This document shows positions 50,626 through 61,913 of a DNA stretch of 64,000 nucleotides, piece after piece. Numbering within the stretch: the first letter of the stretch is position 1; the number at the start of each line of letters is the position of its first letter. Source of the DNA: Actinoallomurus oryzae (GTDB taxonomy: Bacteria > Actinomycetota > Actinomycetes > Streptosporangiales > Streptosporangiaceae); contig NZ_BAABHF010000045.1 in the NCBI RefSeq assembly GCF_039541955.1, forward strand, positions 62,001 through 126,000, in the 5' to 3' direction. The translations under genes and the position numbers were made by a program. The notes under the pieces are model-generated. The model worked only from the letters and a program-made list of their open reading frames with translations. It did not search any database and was not told where the DNA came from.

Positions 50626-50772
50626 TCACTTCCGGGTCGCGCGACGCGAGGACTCCATCGGCTCAGCCACGGCCCCGATCCGGTCGAACCTCGCGCCGGG
50701 TTCGGCCGCCTCGGATGTATCCGGCGCCAGTCTTCCACCGATCAATGCATCCAGGTAAGCCCACAGCCGCAT
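50626..50772 (-). CDS. Hypothetical 48-aa protein
   Basis: ATG 50772 to TGA 50626. Sequence begins MRLWAYLDALIGGRLAPD and ends PMESSRRATRK. No domain seen. It reads away from a cluster of TTGCAA boxes that also precedes the broken MFS gene, which gives it a plausible promoter. It may be the leftover of a larger gene in the decayed duplication; coding status is uncertain. Confidence 0.35.
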   Translation of the reverse strand: MRLWAYLDALIGGRLAPDTSEAAEPGARFDRIGAVAEPMESSRRATRK

Positions 50773-50776
50773 CGCA

Positions 50777-50800
50777 CTTGCTATTGCAAGCTACTTGCAA
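50777..50800. promoter_or_regulatory. Three phased TTGC(AA) boxes
   Basis: TTGC at 50778, TTGCAA at 50784-50789 and TTGCAA at 50795-50800. The two full boxes are 11 bases apart, about one helical turn. They lie between two divergent reading frames and could bind a regulator in tandem. Confidence 0.5.
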
Positions 50801-50842
50801 CTAGATGAGCTCCGGCCCTCACCCCCTGCCGGGAGCCACGCC

Positions 50843-51827
50843 ATGCCCCACCTCGTACCGCACACCGGACCACAGCGTGTCGTCGCGGCCTCGAACTTCG
50901 TCTACACCGTCGGCAGTGGCCTCTACCTGACCGCCGGGGTTCTGTTCTTCACCCAGGCGGTGCACCTGCCGGCGAGCCAGGTGGGGCTCGGGCTCGGCAT
51001 CGTCGCCGGGCTTCTCTCGCTGGCCGTCGGCATCGCCGTCAGCCATCTCGCGGACCGGCGCGGGGCGCGCGGCGTCTACGCGGCCACCCTCGTCGTCCAG
51101 ACGCTGGCGACGCCCGGGTTCGTGCTGGTGGACGGCTTCTGGCCGTTCGTCCTCACGGTGGGCGCGGCCACCGGGGCCAAGGCGGCCGGGCTGGCCGCAC
51201 GCAGTCCGCTCATCAGGCGTTACGGCGGGGACCGGCCCCAGGAGTTCCGCGCCTATCTCCGCGCGGTGACCAACGTCGGCATCTCGCTCGGTGCCCTGCT
51301 GGCGGGGTGGGCGGTTCAGGTGGGCACCCTCACGGCGTACCAGATGCTGGTCGTCGGCAACGCGATCGCCTTCGCGGCCTCCGCGGCGATCCTCGCCTTC
51401 CTGCCGCCGGTCACGGCCGGGCCCGTCGTCCACGGGCCCCGCTGGATCGCGCTACGGGACCGGCCCTACCTTCTGCTCACCGCGCTCGAGGGCATCATGG
51501 CGGTCCAGTTCAAGGTGCTCACCGTGGCCGTCCCGCTCTGGCTGGTCGAGGCCACCACCGCTCCGCGCTGGCTCGTGTCGGGAACGATGGTCGTCAACAC
51601 CCACCGGGCAGTACCTGGGCGTGTTCGGCCTGGGCGCCGGGCTGGCCGAGGCCGTCGGGCCTAGCGTGCTCATCTCCCTGTGCATCGCCTGGGGCCGGCC
51701 CGGGTGGTACGTCGTCGGAGCACTGTTCGCCCTGACCGGCCTGGCCGCGCCACTCGCCGTACGCCGGGCGCGGCGCGGCCACCGGCAGGCTCTCCTCGAA
51801 CCCGCGCCGAACGCACCGGCCGCCTGA
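50843..51827 (+). pseudogene. Broken MFS transporter
   Basis: The first part (ATG 50843, after a weak site) is a normal MFS start: ASNFVYTVGSGLYLTAGVLFFTQAVHLPASQVGLGLGI, HLADRRGARGVYAATL, later LLAGWAVQVGTLTAYQMLVVGN. After VSGTMVVNT near 51600 the frame changes and continues in the next frame with GQYLGVFGLGAGLAEAVGPSVLI to 51827. About 90 residues of the second half are missing, judged from 12-TM relatives as I know them, and the join is out of frame. The first frame ends at 51664. A working carrier is unlikely. Confidence 0.85.
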
Positions 51828-51867
51828 CAGCATCCACGCCGCCCCATCCACGGGCCCACCAGAAAAG

Positions 51868-51903
51868 CGTCCGGGCCGGCCCATGGATGGGCCGGCCCGG
51901 ACG
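51868..51903. terminator. Long hairpin terminator between MFS remnant and katG
   Basis: CGTCCGGGCCGGCCCAT pairs with 51887-51903 over 17 bp with only GG between. It lies 33 bases before the katG stop (minus strand) and 41 bases after the MFS end, so it can serve both. Confidence 0.88.
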
Positions 51904-51935
51904 TCGTCGGTCAGACGAGATCGATCACGCGAGGA

Positions 51936-54153
<2,218 letters not shown>

Positions 54154-54161
<8 letters not shown>

Positions 54162-54603
54162 GGGAATCCTTCCGATTTGTGGTGGAACAGTCGGGGCACA
54201 GGCCCCAATAGATGACCTCGGCCTCGTCGATCGTGAAGCCCTGGTCGTTGGAAGCTGTCAGGCAGGGCGCATCGCCGACCGCGCAGTCGACGTCGGCGAC
54301 GGCACCACACGACCGGCACACGGCGTGGTGGTGGTTGTCCCCCACGCGTCCCTCGAACCGCGCCGGGCTGCCGGCCGGCTCGATGCGGCGTACGAGCCCC
54401 GCCGCGGTGAGAGCGTGGAGTGCCTCGTACACGGCTTGAAGGGAGACATGGCCCACGCGATCGCGCACTCCGGACGCGATCGCCTCGACGTCGAGGTGGT
54501 CACCGTGCCGGACGGTCTCGAGCAACGCGACCCGGGCGGCGGTCACGCGCAGGCCGGCACCGCGCAACTCCTCGGCGGGGGTGGGAGTCTGGGATGCGGT
54601 CAT
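54154..54603 (-). CDS. furA: Fur-family repressor of katG
   Basis: A 149-aa regulator with winged helix LRGAGLRVTAARVALLETVRHGDHLDVEAIASGV and metal-site NHHHAVCRSCGAVADVDC, ending with CPDC. In mycobacteria and Streptomyces, FurA/CatR represses itself and the downstream catalase-peroxidase gene and is released by peroxide. The overlap with katG supports that. ATG 54603 is the family-like start; an open extension to 54696 covers the promoter. Confidence 0.95.
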
Positions 54604-54764
54604 GGCGCCAGACCTACCTTCATAACGCGAATGGTCCAAGACAACGAACGACGCAAGTCTAGACCCGCACCGGCCCATGGTCGCCCCTTTCGCCACGACA
54701 TTTCACCGTGACGTGCGACGCCCGTTACCCTTCGCCTTTCAAGATCACCATCGAGCGGGGCCCG

Positions 54765-57700
54765 CTACTCGCCGCCTTCGAGGTCGCCTTCGAGGCGCAG
54801 GTAGGTCTCGCGGAGGCGGTCGAGGGTCTCGGGATCCGGCTCGGCCCACAGGTCGCGGTCGGCGGCCTCCAGCAGGCGTTCGGTGATGCCGCGCAGCGCC
54901 CAGGGGTTCGAGCGCTCCATGAACTCCCGGTTCTCCGGATCGAAGACGTACTCCTCGGCCAGCTTCTCGTACATCCAGTCGTCCACCACGCCCGCCGTCG
55001 CGTCGTAGCCGAACAGGTAGTCCACCGTCGCGGCCAGCTCGAACGCACCCTTGTAGCCGTGCCGGCGCATCGCCGCGATCCAGCGCGGGTTGACCACCCG
55101 GGCACGGAACACCCGGTGGGTCTCCTCCCCGAGCGTCCTGGTCTTCACCTGCTCCGGCAGCGCCGAGTCGCCGACGTACGCGGCCGGGCTGCGGCCCGTC
55201 AGCGTACGGACCATGGCCACCATGCCGCCGTGGTACTGGAAGTAGTCGTCGGAGTCGACGATGTCGTGCTCGCGGGTGTCCTGGTTCTTGGCGGCGACCG
55301 TGATGCGCCGGAACGCCGCCTCCATGTCGCCGCGCGCCTCGCGCCCGTCGAGTCCGCGCCCGTACGCGTAGCCGCCCCACACGGCGTACACCTCGGCCAG
55401 GTCGCCGTCGTCGCGCCAGTTGCGCGCGTCGATCAGCGGCAGCAGGCCCGCGCCGTACGCGCCCGGTTTGGAGCCGAAGATGCGGCTCGTGGCGCGCCGC
55501 CAGTCGCCGTGCTCGCGTGCGTCCTCCAACGCGTGCGCCCGCAGGTGGTTGTCGGGTTCGTCCAGCTCGGCCACGGCCGCGATCGCGTCGTCGACGAGGG
55601 TGATGACGTGCGGGAACGCGTCGCGGAAGAAGCCGGAGATGCGCAGCGTCACGTCGATGCGCGGGCGGCCGAGCTCCTCGCGCGGGACCACCTCGACGCC
55701 GGTGACCCGCCGGGAGGCCTCGTCCCACACCGGCCGAACGCCGATCAGCGCGAGGACCTCGGCGATGTCGTCGCCCTGGGTGCGCATCGCCGAGGTGCCC
55801 CAGACCGTCAGGCCGACGCTGCGCGGGTACTCCCCCGTGTCGGCGAGGTGACGGGCGATCAGCGAGTCGGCCAGGGAGACGCCGACCTCCCAGGAGTTGC
55901 GGGAGGGGATCGCCTTCGGGTCGACGGAGTAGAAGTTGCGCCCGGTCGGCAGCACGTTGACCAGGCCGCGCGTCGGCGAACCCGAGGGTCCGGCCGGGAC
56001 GTACCCGCCGTCCAGCGCGTGCAGGACGGCGTCGATCTCGCCGGACGTGGCCTCCAGCCGCGGGACGACCTCGCGCGCCGCGAACTCCAGCAGCCGTACG
56101 ACGTCCGGATCCGCCGACCCGAGCACCTCGGCGCAGACCGCCGGCGCCTTGGACGCGTCCCACCCGAGGGTCTCCATGCCGACCACGAGCCGCCGCGCGA
56201 CCGCCTCGAGCAGGTCGACGACGTCCGAGGCGGTACGGGCCGGGCCGTCGGCGATCTCCGTGAGGCCGCCCGCGTCCGCCGGGGCGCCCGGCTCGGCCAG
56301 CAGCGCCTTCTCCTCCAGCCCGTACCGGGCGGCGACGGCCGCGCGCAGTCCCGGCAGCGCGCCGGATCCGCCGGTCCACACCTGGGCGGCCCGCAGCACC
56401 GCGAGCACGAGGTTGACCCGCTGCTCCGGGTCCGGTGCGTCGCCCAGGATGTGCAGGCCGTCGCGGATCTGCACGTCCTTGACCTCGCACAGGTACCCGT
56501 CCACGTGCAGGACGAAGTCGTCGAAGGCGTCGGCGTCCGGCTCGTCGGACACGTGCAGGTCCTGGTGGAGCTGGGCCGCCTGGACGAGGGTCCAGATCTG
56601 CGCGCGCACGACGGGCAGCTTGGCCGGGTCCAGCGCCTGCACCGTGGCGTACTCGTCCAGGAGCTGTTCGAGCTTGGCCAGGTCGCCGTACGTGTCCGCG
56701 CGGGCCATCGGCGGCACCATGTGGTCGACGACGACGGCGTGGCCACGGCGCTTGGCCTGGGTCCCCTCGCCCGGGTCGTTGACGATGAACGGGTAGACCA
56801 GCGGCAGGTCGCCCAGTACGGCGTCGGGCGCGCACTCCGCGGACAGGCCCAGGCCCTTGCCGGGCAGCCATTCGAGCGTGCCGTGCTTGCCGAGGTGGAC
56901 GACGGCGTCGGCGCCGAAGGTCGCGTCCAGCCAGCGGTAGGCGGCCAGGTAGTGGTGCGACGGCGGCAGGTCGGGGTCGTGATAGATCGCCACCGGATTC
57001 TCCCCGAAGCCGCGCGGCGGCTGGATCATCAGCAGCACGTTCCCGAACCGCAGTGACGCGAGCACGATCTCGTCACCTGCTTCTTCCCGACCAACCTGCC
57101 CCGACCGACCTCCCGGCACGGTGTAGAGCTCGCCCGGCGGCTCGCCCCAGTGCTCCCGTACGGCCTCGCGCAGCGAGTCCGGGAGCGAGGCGAACCAGCG
57201 TTCGTAGTCCTCCAGCGGCACCCGGGCGGACGCGGCGCGGAGCTGTTCCTCGGTCAGCCACTCCACGTCGTGGCCGCCCGCCGCGATGAGCGAGTGGATC
57301 AGCTCGTCGCCGTCGGCGGGGTGGTCGCCGACCTGGTAGCCGGCCTCCTTGAGCGCGGTCAGCAGGCGTACCGCCGAGACCGGGGTGTCCAGGCCGACCG
57401 CGTTGCCGACACGCGCGTGCTTGGTCGGGTACGACGAGAGCACGATCGCGAGTTTCCGTTCGGCGGGTGGCGTGTGCCGCAGCCGTGCGTGGCGCACGGC
57501 GATGCCGGCGACGCGGCCGGCGCGCTCGGGGTCGGCGACGTACACCGGGATGCCGTCGGGCCCCTCCTCCTTGAAGGAGAACGGCACCGAGATCAGCCGT
57601 CCGTCGAACTCGGGGATGGCCACCTGCATGGCCGCGTCCATCGGCGACAATGCCGCGTCGGAGGCCTCCCACACCTCCCGCGAGGTCGTCAGGCACATCC

Positions 57701-58409
57701 CCTGGATGACCGGGACGTCCAGGCCCGCCAGCGCTCCGGCATCCCACCCATCTTCGGCGGAGGCCCCGGCCGCGAGCACGGTGACCACGATCGCGTCGGC
57801 ACGGCCGAGCAGCTCGAGCAGGCCCTCGTCGGCGGAGCGGAGCGAGCCGCAGAACACCGGCAGGGCGTTGCCGCCCGCCCCCTCGATCCGCTCGCAGAGC
57901 GTGTCGACGAACGCCGTGTTGCCGGACAGCTCGTGCGCCCGGTAGAAGACGATCCCCACCGTGGGCCGGTCCGCCCGCGTCTCGTGCTCGCCGTGCACGC
58001 CGTACTCGGGCATCCGCTGCGGCGGCGCCCAGGGCTCCTCGTCGCCCGGCGACAGCATCCCGGCGAGGAAGCGGCGCAGTTCGCGCAGGTTGCCGACGCC
58101 GCCCTCACGCAGGTAGTCGAGGGCCTCGGCCGCGACGCCGGCGGGAACGGTGGACAGCGCCATCAACTCGGCGTCGGGCGTGGCCTCGCCGCCCAGCGCG
58201 ACCAGCGGCAGGCCGCGCCGCCGCAGGTCCTCCACGCCCTCGCGCCAGGTCTTCAGGCCACCCAGGAGCCGGACGACGACGGCGTCGGCGTCCGCGCAGA
58301 GGGCGTCGAGGTCGGCGAGGGCGAGCCGGGTGGGGTTGCCGGTGAGGTACCCGGCGGAGCGGGCCGACAGCAACTCGGTGTCGGCGGTGGACAGCAGCAA
58401 GACACGCAC
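54765..58409 (-). CDS. cobN: Cobaltochelatase large subunit CobN
   Basis: A 1214-aa protein that binds hydrogenobyrinate a,c-diamide and inserts cobalt with ATP-using partners. N-terminal TADTELLSARSAGYL and LADLDALCADADAVVVRLLGG; central DRPTVGIVFYRAHELSGNTAFVDTLCERIE; VHLGKHGTLEWLPGKGLGLS with the key His-Gly; late EPDNHLRAHALED, SRIFGSKPGAYGAGLL and DDYFQYHGGMVAMVRTLTGR, all CobN hallmarks. Its likely partner is the ChlI-ChlD fusion at 11997-14075. GTG 58409 follows AAGGA and a cobalamin riboswitch. A large antisense open frame is only its shadow. Confidence 0.96.
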   Translation of the reverse strand: MRVLLLSTADTELLSARSAGYLTGNPTRLALADLDALCADADAVVVRLLGGLKTWREGVEDLRRRGLPLVALGGEATPDAELMALSTVPAGVAAEALDYLREGGVGNLRELRRFLAGMLSPGDEEPWAPPQRMPEYGVHGEHETRADRPTVGIVFYRAHELSGNTAFVDTLCERIEGAGGNALPVFCGSLRSADEGLLELLGRADAIVVTVLAAGASAEDGWDAGALAGLDVPVIQGMCLTTSREVWEASDAALSPMDAAMQVAIPEFDGRLISVPFSFKEEGPDGIPVYVADPERAGRVAGIAVRHARLRHTPPAERKLAIVLSSYPTKHARVGNAVGLDTPVSAVRLLTALKEAGYQVGDHPADGDELIHSLIAAGGHDVEWLTEEQLRAASARVPLEDYERWFASLPDSLREAVREHWGEPPGELYTVPGGRSGQVGREEAGDEIVLASLRFGNVLLMIQPPRGFGENPVAIYHDPDLPPSHHYLAAYRWLDATFGADAVVHLGKHGTLEWLPGKGLGLSAECAPDAVLGDLPLVYPFIVNDPGEGTQAKRRGHAVVVDHMVPPMARADTYGDLAKLEQLLDEYATVQALDPAKLPVVRAQIWTLVQAAQLHQDLHVSDEPDADAFDDFVLHVDGYLCEVKDVQIRDGLHILGDAPDPEQRVNLVLAVLRAAQVWTGGSGALPGLRAAVAARYGLEEKALLAEPGAPADAGGLTEIADGPARTASDVVDLLEAVARRLVVGMETLGWDASKAPAVCAEVLGSADPDVVRLLEFAAREVVPRLEATSGEIDAVLHALDGGYVPAGPSGSPTRGLVNVLPTGRNFYSVDPKAIPSRNSWEVGVSLADSLIARHLADTGEYPRSVGLTVWGTSAMRTQGDDIAEVLALIGVRPVWDEASRRVTGVEVVPREELGRPRIDVTLRISGFFRDAFPHVITLVDDAIAAVAELDEPDNHLRAHALEDAREHGDWRRATSRIFGSKPGAYGAGLLPLIDARNWRDDGDLAEVYAVWGGYAYGRGLDGREARGDMEAAFRRITVAAKNQDTREHDIVDSDDYFQYHGGMVAMVRTLTGRSPAAYVGDSALPEQVKTRTLGEETHRVFRARVVNPRWIAAMRRHGYKGAFELAATVDYLFGYDATAGVVDDWMYEKLAEEYVFDPENREFMERSNPWALRGITERLLEAADRDLWAEPDPETLDRLRETYLRLEGDLEGGE

Positions 58410-58461
58410 GTGTGGGTCCTTCCCTCGGGGGTCCTCGCCCCGGCTCGGGTGCCGATCGCCG

Positions 58462-58605
58462 ACGGCGGGAAGTCTCCTGACTCTCGGGTCACCGCACACC
58501 CGCGGCCTTCCAGCAGGTCGCCGTGAAGCCGGGCTACCGTACGCGCGGGTGCACTCACCGATCACAGTTGCGGGACAGTCCCGGACTCCCACCGGGTTCC
58601 CTCCC
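58462..58605 (-). promoter_or_regulatory. Cobalamin riboswitch before cobN
   Basis: On the minus strand: GGGAACCCGGTGGGAGTCCG, then GGGACTGTCCCGCAACTGTG (core), the GCTGGAAGGCCG arm, and B12 box GAGTCAGGAGACT at about 58471-58483. It ends about 50 bases before the cobN start. It is the second such switch in the window, so both chelatase parts respond to the same signal. Confidence 0.94.
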
Positions 58606-58690
58606 TCGCCGTCGCGCGGCCAGTCTACGAGAGGGAGATTCGCCGCGGCAGGGGCGCTACGTGCCGTTCGTCGCGGTTACGGTGGTGGAC

Positions 58691-59539
58691 ATGAGCAGCT
58701 CGGCTCTCACCGCGGAGCGTGCCGACGTGACACCGCCGGCGCGCGTCGCGCCGCTGGTCGCCCGCTACTCCGGCTATCGCTACGAGGGTCTGCCGGCGGG
58801 CACACACCGGGGGTTGCCCTCGCAGTACGTCACCGTGGTGCTCAGCCTCGGCAAGCCGACCCGTACGACGCAGCCCGGCCGTCATTCGGACGCGGCGGAT
58901 TTCGCGGCGCTCGCCGGGGGGATGCACACGCGCCCGGTGCTGATCGAGCACGACGGCGACCAGTACGGCGTCCAGCTCGACCTCACCCCTCAGGGGGCCA
59001 GGGCGCTGCTGGGGATGCCGGCCGGCGAGCTGGCGTCGGCGGTCGTCCCGCTCGACGGGCTGCTGCGGACGCGGACGGGCCCGCTGGTCGAACGCCTGGC
59101 CGAGGCGCCGTCGTGGCCCGCACGGTTCGCCGTCCTGGACGACGTGCTGTCCCACGACGCCGACCGGCCGGGCGCGCCTCCGGACGAGCTGCGCCACGCC
59201 TGGCGGCTGATCACACGGAGCGGCGGCCGGGCGCGCGTCGCGGACATCGCCGCCGAGGTCGGCTGGAGCCGGCGGCACCTGGCCGCGCGGTTCACCGCCG
59301 AGTACGGCCTGACGCCGAAGGAGACGGCACGCGTCGTACGGTTCCAGCGGTCCAAGCGGCTGCTGTCGCGGCCGGACCGGCCGGCGCTCGCCGAGGTCGC
59401 GGCCGTGTGCGGCTTCTATGACCAGGCGCACCTGGCGCGCGAGTGGAACGAGCTCTGCGGCTGCCCGCCCTCGGCGTGGCTGACCGGCGAGGACCTCCCA
59501 TTCATCCAAGACGGAGGCGAGGACCCCGGCGGACGATAG
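58691..59539 (+). CDS. AraC-family regulator
   Basis: A 282-aa regulator. The N-terminal half (VAPLVARYSGYRYEGLPAGTHRGLPSQYVTVVLSLG and VLIEHDGDQYGVQLDLTPQGARALLGMPAGELA) is the DUF6597-like sensor found in many actinomycete AraC proteins; the HTH is ARVADIAAEVGWSRRHLAARFTAEYGLTPKETARVVRFQRSKRLL and VAAVCGFYDQAHLAREWNELCGCPPSAWL. It precedes the VOC gene by 4 bases, so both are probably one unit. ATG 58691 has GGTGGTGGAC before it. It is divergent from cobN but with no evidence of control over it. Confidence 0.93.
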   Translation: MSSSALTAERADVTPPARVAPLVARYSGYRYEGLPAGTHRGLPSQYVTVVLSLGKPTRTTQPGRHSDAADFAALAGGMHTRPVLIEHDGDQYGVQLDLTPQGARALLGMPAGELASAVVPLDGLLRTRTGPLVERLAEAPSWPARFAVLDDVLSHDADRPGAPPDELRHAWRLITRSGGRARVADIAAEVGWSRRHLAARFTAEYGLTPKETARVVRFQRSKRLLSRPDRPALAEVAAVCGFYDQAHLAREWNELCGCPPSAWLTGEDLPFIQDGGEDPGGR

Positions 59540-59543
59540 GGCC

Positions 59544-59933
59544 ATGAGCGAAACCATGATCTGGCCGTCGTTCCGCTACTCCGACGCCCACGCCGCCATC
59601 CGGTTCCTGGTCGACGCCTTCGGCTTCGAACGCGTCGCCGTCTATGAGAACGGCGACCGCGTCGACCACGCCGAACTCCGCTGGCCGCTCGGCGGCGGCG
59701 TCATGCTCGGCAGCTCCTCCCGCGAGGACAGCTCCATCGCCGGTCTGCCGGCCGGCACCGGATCGGTCTACGTCGTGACCGATGACGTGGACGGCCTGTT
59801 CAAGCGGGCGTGCGCGGCCGGTGCCACGGTCGTACGGGAGCCGCTCGACGAGTCGTACGGGCGCGGTTTCACCGTGCGCGACCCCGAGGGCGTCTTCTGG
59901 AGCTTCGGCACCTACGCGGGGTCGGGGAGCTGA
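59544..59933 (+). CDS. VOC (glyoxalase/bleomycin resistance) family protein
   Basis: A 129-aa protein with the betaalphabetabetabeta VOC pattern: PSFRYSDAHAAIRFLVDAFGFERVAVYENGD, HAELRWPLGGGVMLGSS, VYVVTDDVDGLFKRACAAGATVVREPLDESYGRGFTVRDPEGVFWSFGTY. These resemble antibiotic-binding or glyoxalase-like proteins. Metal residues His/Glu are partly present (HAEL). Coupled to the AraC gene upstream (4-base gap). Substrate unknown. Confidence 0.9.
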   Translation: MSETMIWPSFRYSDAHAAIRFLVDAFGFERVAVYENGDRVDHAELRWPLGGGVMLGSSSREDSSIAGLPAGTGSVYVVTDDVDGLFKRACAAGATVVREPLDESYGRGFTVRDPEGVFWSFGTYAGSGS

Positions 59934-59935
59934 CC

Positions 59936-60745
59936 CTACGGCGTCACCACCGGGCAGCCGAGCCACTGCTCGACGCGGCTCGGTGGTGGCGCCGTCCCCT
60001 GGGAGACCGCGAGCCGCAGCGGCGCGAAGTCGCCCTGCGGCCGCTCCGCCGCGAGGCGGCCCAGGAACGCCGACGTCGACAGCAACACGCTGGCACGGTG
60101 CCGCCGCACCCCCTCGGCGACCAGGGGGATCGAGCGCTGCCGTGAGTCGAGGATCGCGCACGAGCCGGTGAACAGCGGAAGGAAGATCGTGTTGCGCAGG
60201 CCGACCGGGTCGTAGGTCTTCGACACCGAGAACAGCACGTCGTTCTCGCGCAGCCCGAACGGCTCCATCGCCAGGTAGGACTCTTCGGGGTCGCGGTGGG
60301 CGTACGTCGCGGCGTGCTGGCCGTACGCCGGCGCGTCGGGGATCACCGGGTGCGGGTCGGCGGAGGCCGCGGCGGGCAGCGCGCTGATCAGCTCGACCGG
60401 CGTGATCGTATGAGGATGGCGTCCGGGCATGCAGACCGCGAAGGCCGCCGGGGGCAGCGCCGAGGCGTCCGGATCGGCCAGCACCGCGACCGCGCCGATG
60501 CGTACGACGCCGAGGAAGGACCAGACGAGCTCCATCGAGCCGGGCAGCGCGATCGCCACACGGTCGCCCGGCGCGACACCGTACGCGCGCAGCAGTGACG
60601 CGACGCGGGCCGCGCCCCGGTGCACCTCGCCGTGGGTGTAGACGTCGTCACCGCACAGGAACGCGGCCCGTTCAGACCAGCCGAACGCGTGCGTCCACTG
60701 CCTGAGCACCTCCGCCAGATTCGCATCCGGGGATGGTCCGGGCAT
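59936..60745 (-). CDS. AMP-binding (acyl-CoA synthetase-like) protein, N-terminal half only
   Basis: A 269-aa protein that looks like the first half of an ANL-family adenylating enzyme. N-terminal NLAEVLRQWTHAFGWSERAAFLCGDDVYTHGEVHRGAARVASLLRAYGVAPGDRVAIALPGSMELVWSFLGVVRIGAVAVLADP is typical of benzoate/fatty acyl-CoA ligases. The later part has LRENDVLFSVSKTYDPVGLRNTIFLPLFTGSCAILDS and LRLAVSQGTAPPPS. The Thr/Ser/Gly-rich ATP loop is replaced by HRDPEES and the whole C-terminal lid domain is absent. It is either a stand-alone relative without full catalysis or a truncated gene. ATG 60745 gives the best start. Confidence 0.75.
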   Translation of the reverse strand: MPGPSPDANLAEVLRQWTHAFGWSERAAFLCGDDVYTHGEVHRGAARVASLLRAYGVAPGDRVAIALPGSMELVWSFLGVVRIGAVAVLADPDASALPPAAFAVCMPGRHPHTITPVELISALPAAASADPHPVIPDAPAYGQHAATYAHRDPEESYLAMEPFGLRENDVLFSVSKTYDPVGLRNTIFLPLFTGSCAILDSRQRSIPLVAEGVRRHRASVLLSTSAFLGRLAAERPQGDFAPLRLAVSQGTAPPPSRVEQWLGCPVVTP

Positions 60746-60846
60746 GCGCGCTCCTCCCCATCGTGGGCCCCCCAGCGACACTAGGCCGGGCGGCCGTGCC
60801 GGGACAGACCCGGAGCGTGATCAAATAGATTCTGAGGAGGCCATCT

Positions 60847-61854
60847 GTGGACACCCTTCGGGTCGCGTTGATCGGTTATGGCACCGGAGGTGCCGTCTTC
60901 CACGCTCCGCTCATCTCCGCCGCGCCGGAACTCGAACTGGCCGCCGTCGTGACGGCCGACCCCGACCGGCGGGCGAGCGTCCGCAGCCGGTACCCGGACA
61001 CGGAGATCCTGGACCGTACGGACCCAATCTGGGCGGGCGGATACGACCTGGTGGTGGTCACCACGCCGAACCGCTCGCACGTCTCCCTCGCTCGCGCGGC
61101 GCTCGACGCCGGCCTGCCGGTCGTGGTCGACAAGCCGGTCGCCCCGACCGCGGCCGAGGCGCGGTCGCTCGCCGGGGGCCCGCTCGTGGTCCCCTTCCAC
61201 AACCGGCGCTGGGACGGCGACTTCCGCACGGTCGCCCGGCTGTGCTCGTCGGGCGCGCTGGGCCGGGTGCTGCGGTTCGAGTCGCGGTTCACCCGCTGGC
61301 GCCCGCAGATCAAGCCGGGCTGGAAGGAGACCGCCGACCCGGCCGCCGCCGGCGGCGTCCTGTACGACCTGGGGTCACACCTCATCGACCAGGCGATCAC
61401 CCTGTTCGGCCCGCCGTCTTCGGTCCACGCGGAGATCGACGTCCGCCGCCCGGGCGCGGAGGCCGCCGACGACGCGTTCGTGGCCCTGACCCACGCGAAC
61501 GGCGTCCGGTCACACCTGTGGATGAGCGCCATCTGCGCCGACCTGGGCCCGCGCTTCCGCGTGCTCGGCGACAAGGCGGCGTACACCTCGTACGGGCTGG
61601 ACGGCCAGGAGGCCCAGCTCCGCGACGGCCGGACACCGGACGACCCCGGGTTCGGCGTGACACCGCCGGAGGCGTACGGCCTGCTCGGCACCCCGGGCCG
61701 GACCCAGCCGCACCCCACCGAGCACGGCCGCTACCAGGACTTCTATCCGGCGGTCGCCGCCGCGATCCGCGGCGAGGCACCCCCTCCGGTCACGCTGGAC
61801 GACGCCGTCGCCGGCCTGGAGGTCATCGAGACGGCGCTGGGCCGCACTCGCTAG
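60847..61854 (+). CDS. Gfo/Idh/MocA-family oxidoreductase
   Basis: A 335-aa NAD(P)-dependent sugar or cyclitol dehydrogenase-like protein. N-terminal Rossmann motif VALIGYGTGGAVFHAPLI, the conserved VVVDKPVAPTAAEA with catalytic Lys, and C-terminal GGVLYDLGSHLIDQAITLFGPPSSV with the DxGxHxxD residues. Substrate unknown. GTG 60847 with AGGAGG seven bases upstream, a strong site. It stands alone between divergent AMP-binding and kinase genes. Confidence 0.93.
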   Translation: MDTLRVALIGYGTGGAVFHAPLISAAPELELAAVVTADPDRRASVRSRYPDTEILDRTDPIWAGGYDLVVVTTPNRSHVSLARAALDAGLPVVVDKPVAPTAAEARSLAGGPLVVPFHNRRWDGDFRTVARLCSSGALGRVLRFESRFTRWRPQIKPGWKETADPAAAGGVLYDLGSHLIDQAITLFGPPSSVHAEIDVRRPGAEAADDAFVALTHANGVRSHLWMSAICADLGPRFRVLGDKAAYTSYGLDGQEAQLRDGRTPDDPGFGVTPPEAYGLLGTPGRTQPHPTEHGRYQDFYPAVAAAIRGEAPPPVTLDDAVAGLEVIETALGRTR

Positions 61855-61913
61855 GGCGGTGACCGGGAACCCCCGGTGTCTCTCTCCCGTCGAAGCCGAT
61901 CATGGGTGGGGTC

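Noticed and set aside
54708..57056. 782-codon open frame antisense to cobN.
   Set aside because: Arg/Val/Gly/His-rich sequence typical of the shadow of a GC-rich gene; no motif, and cobN on the other strand is certain.
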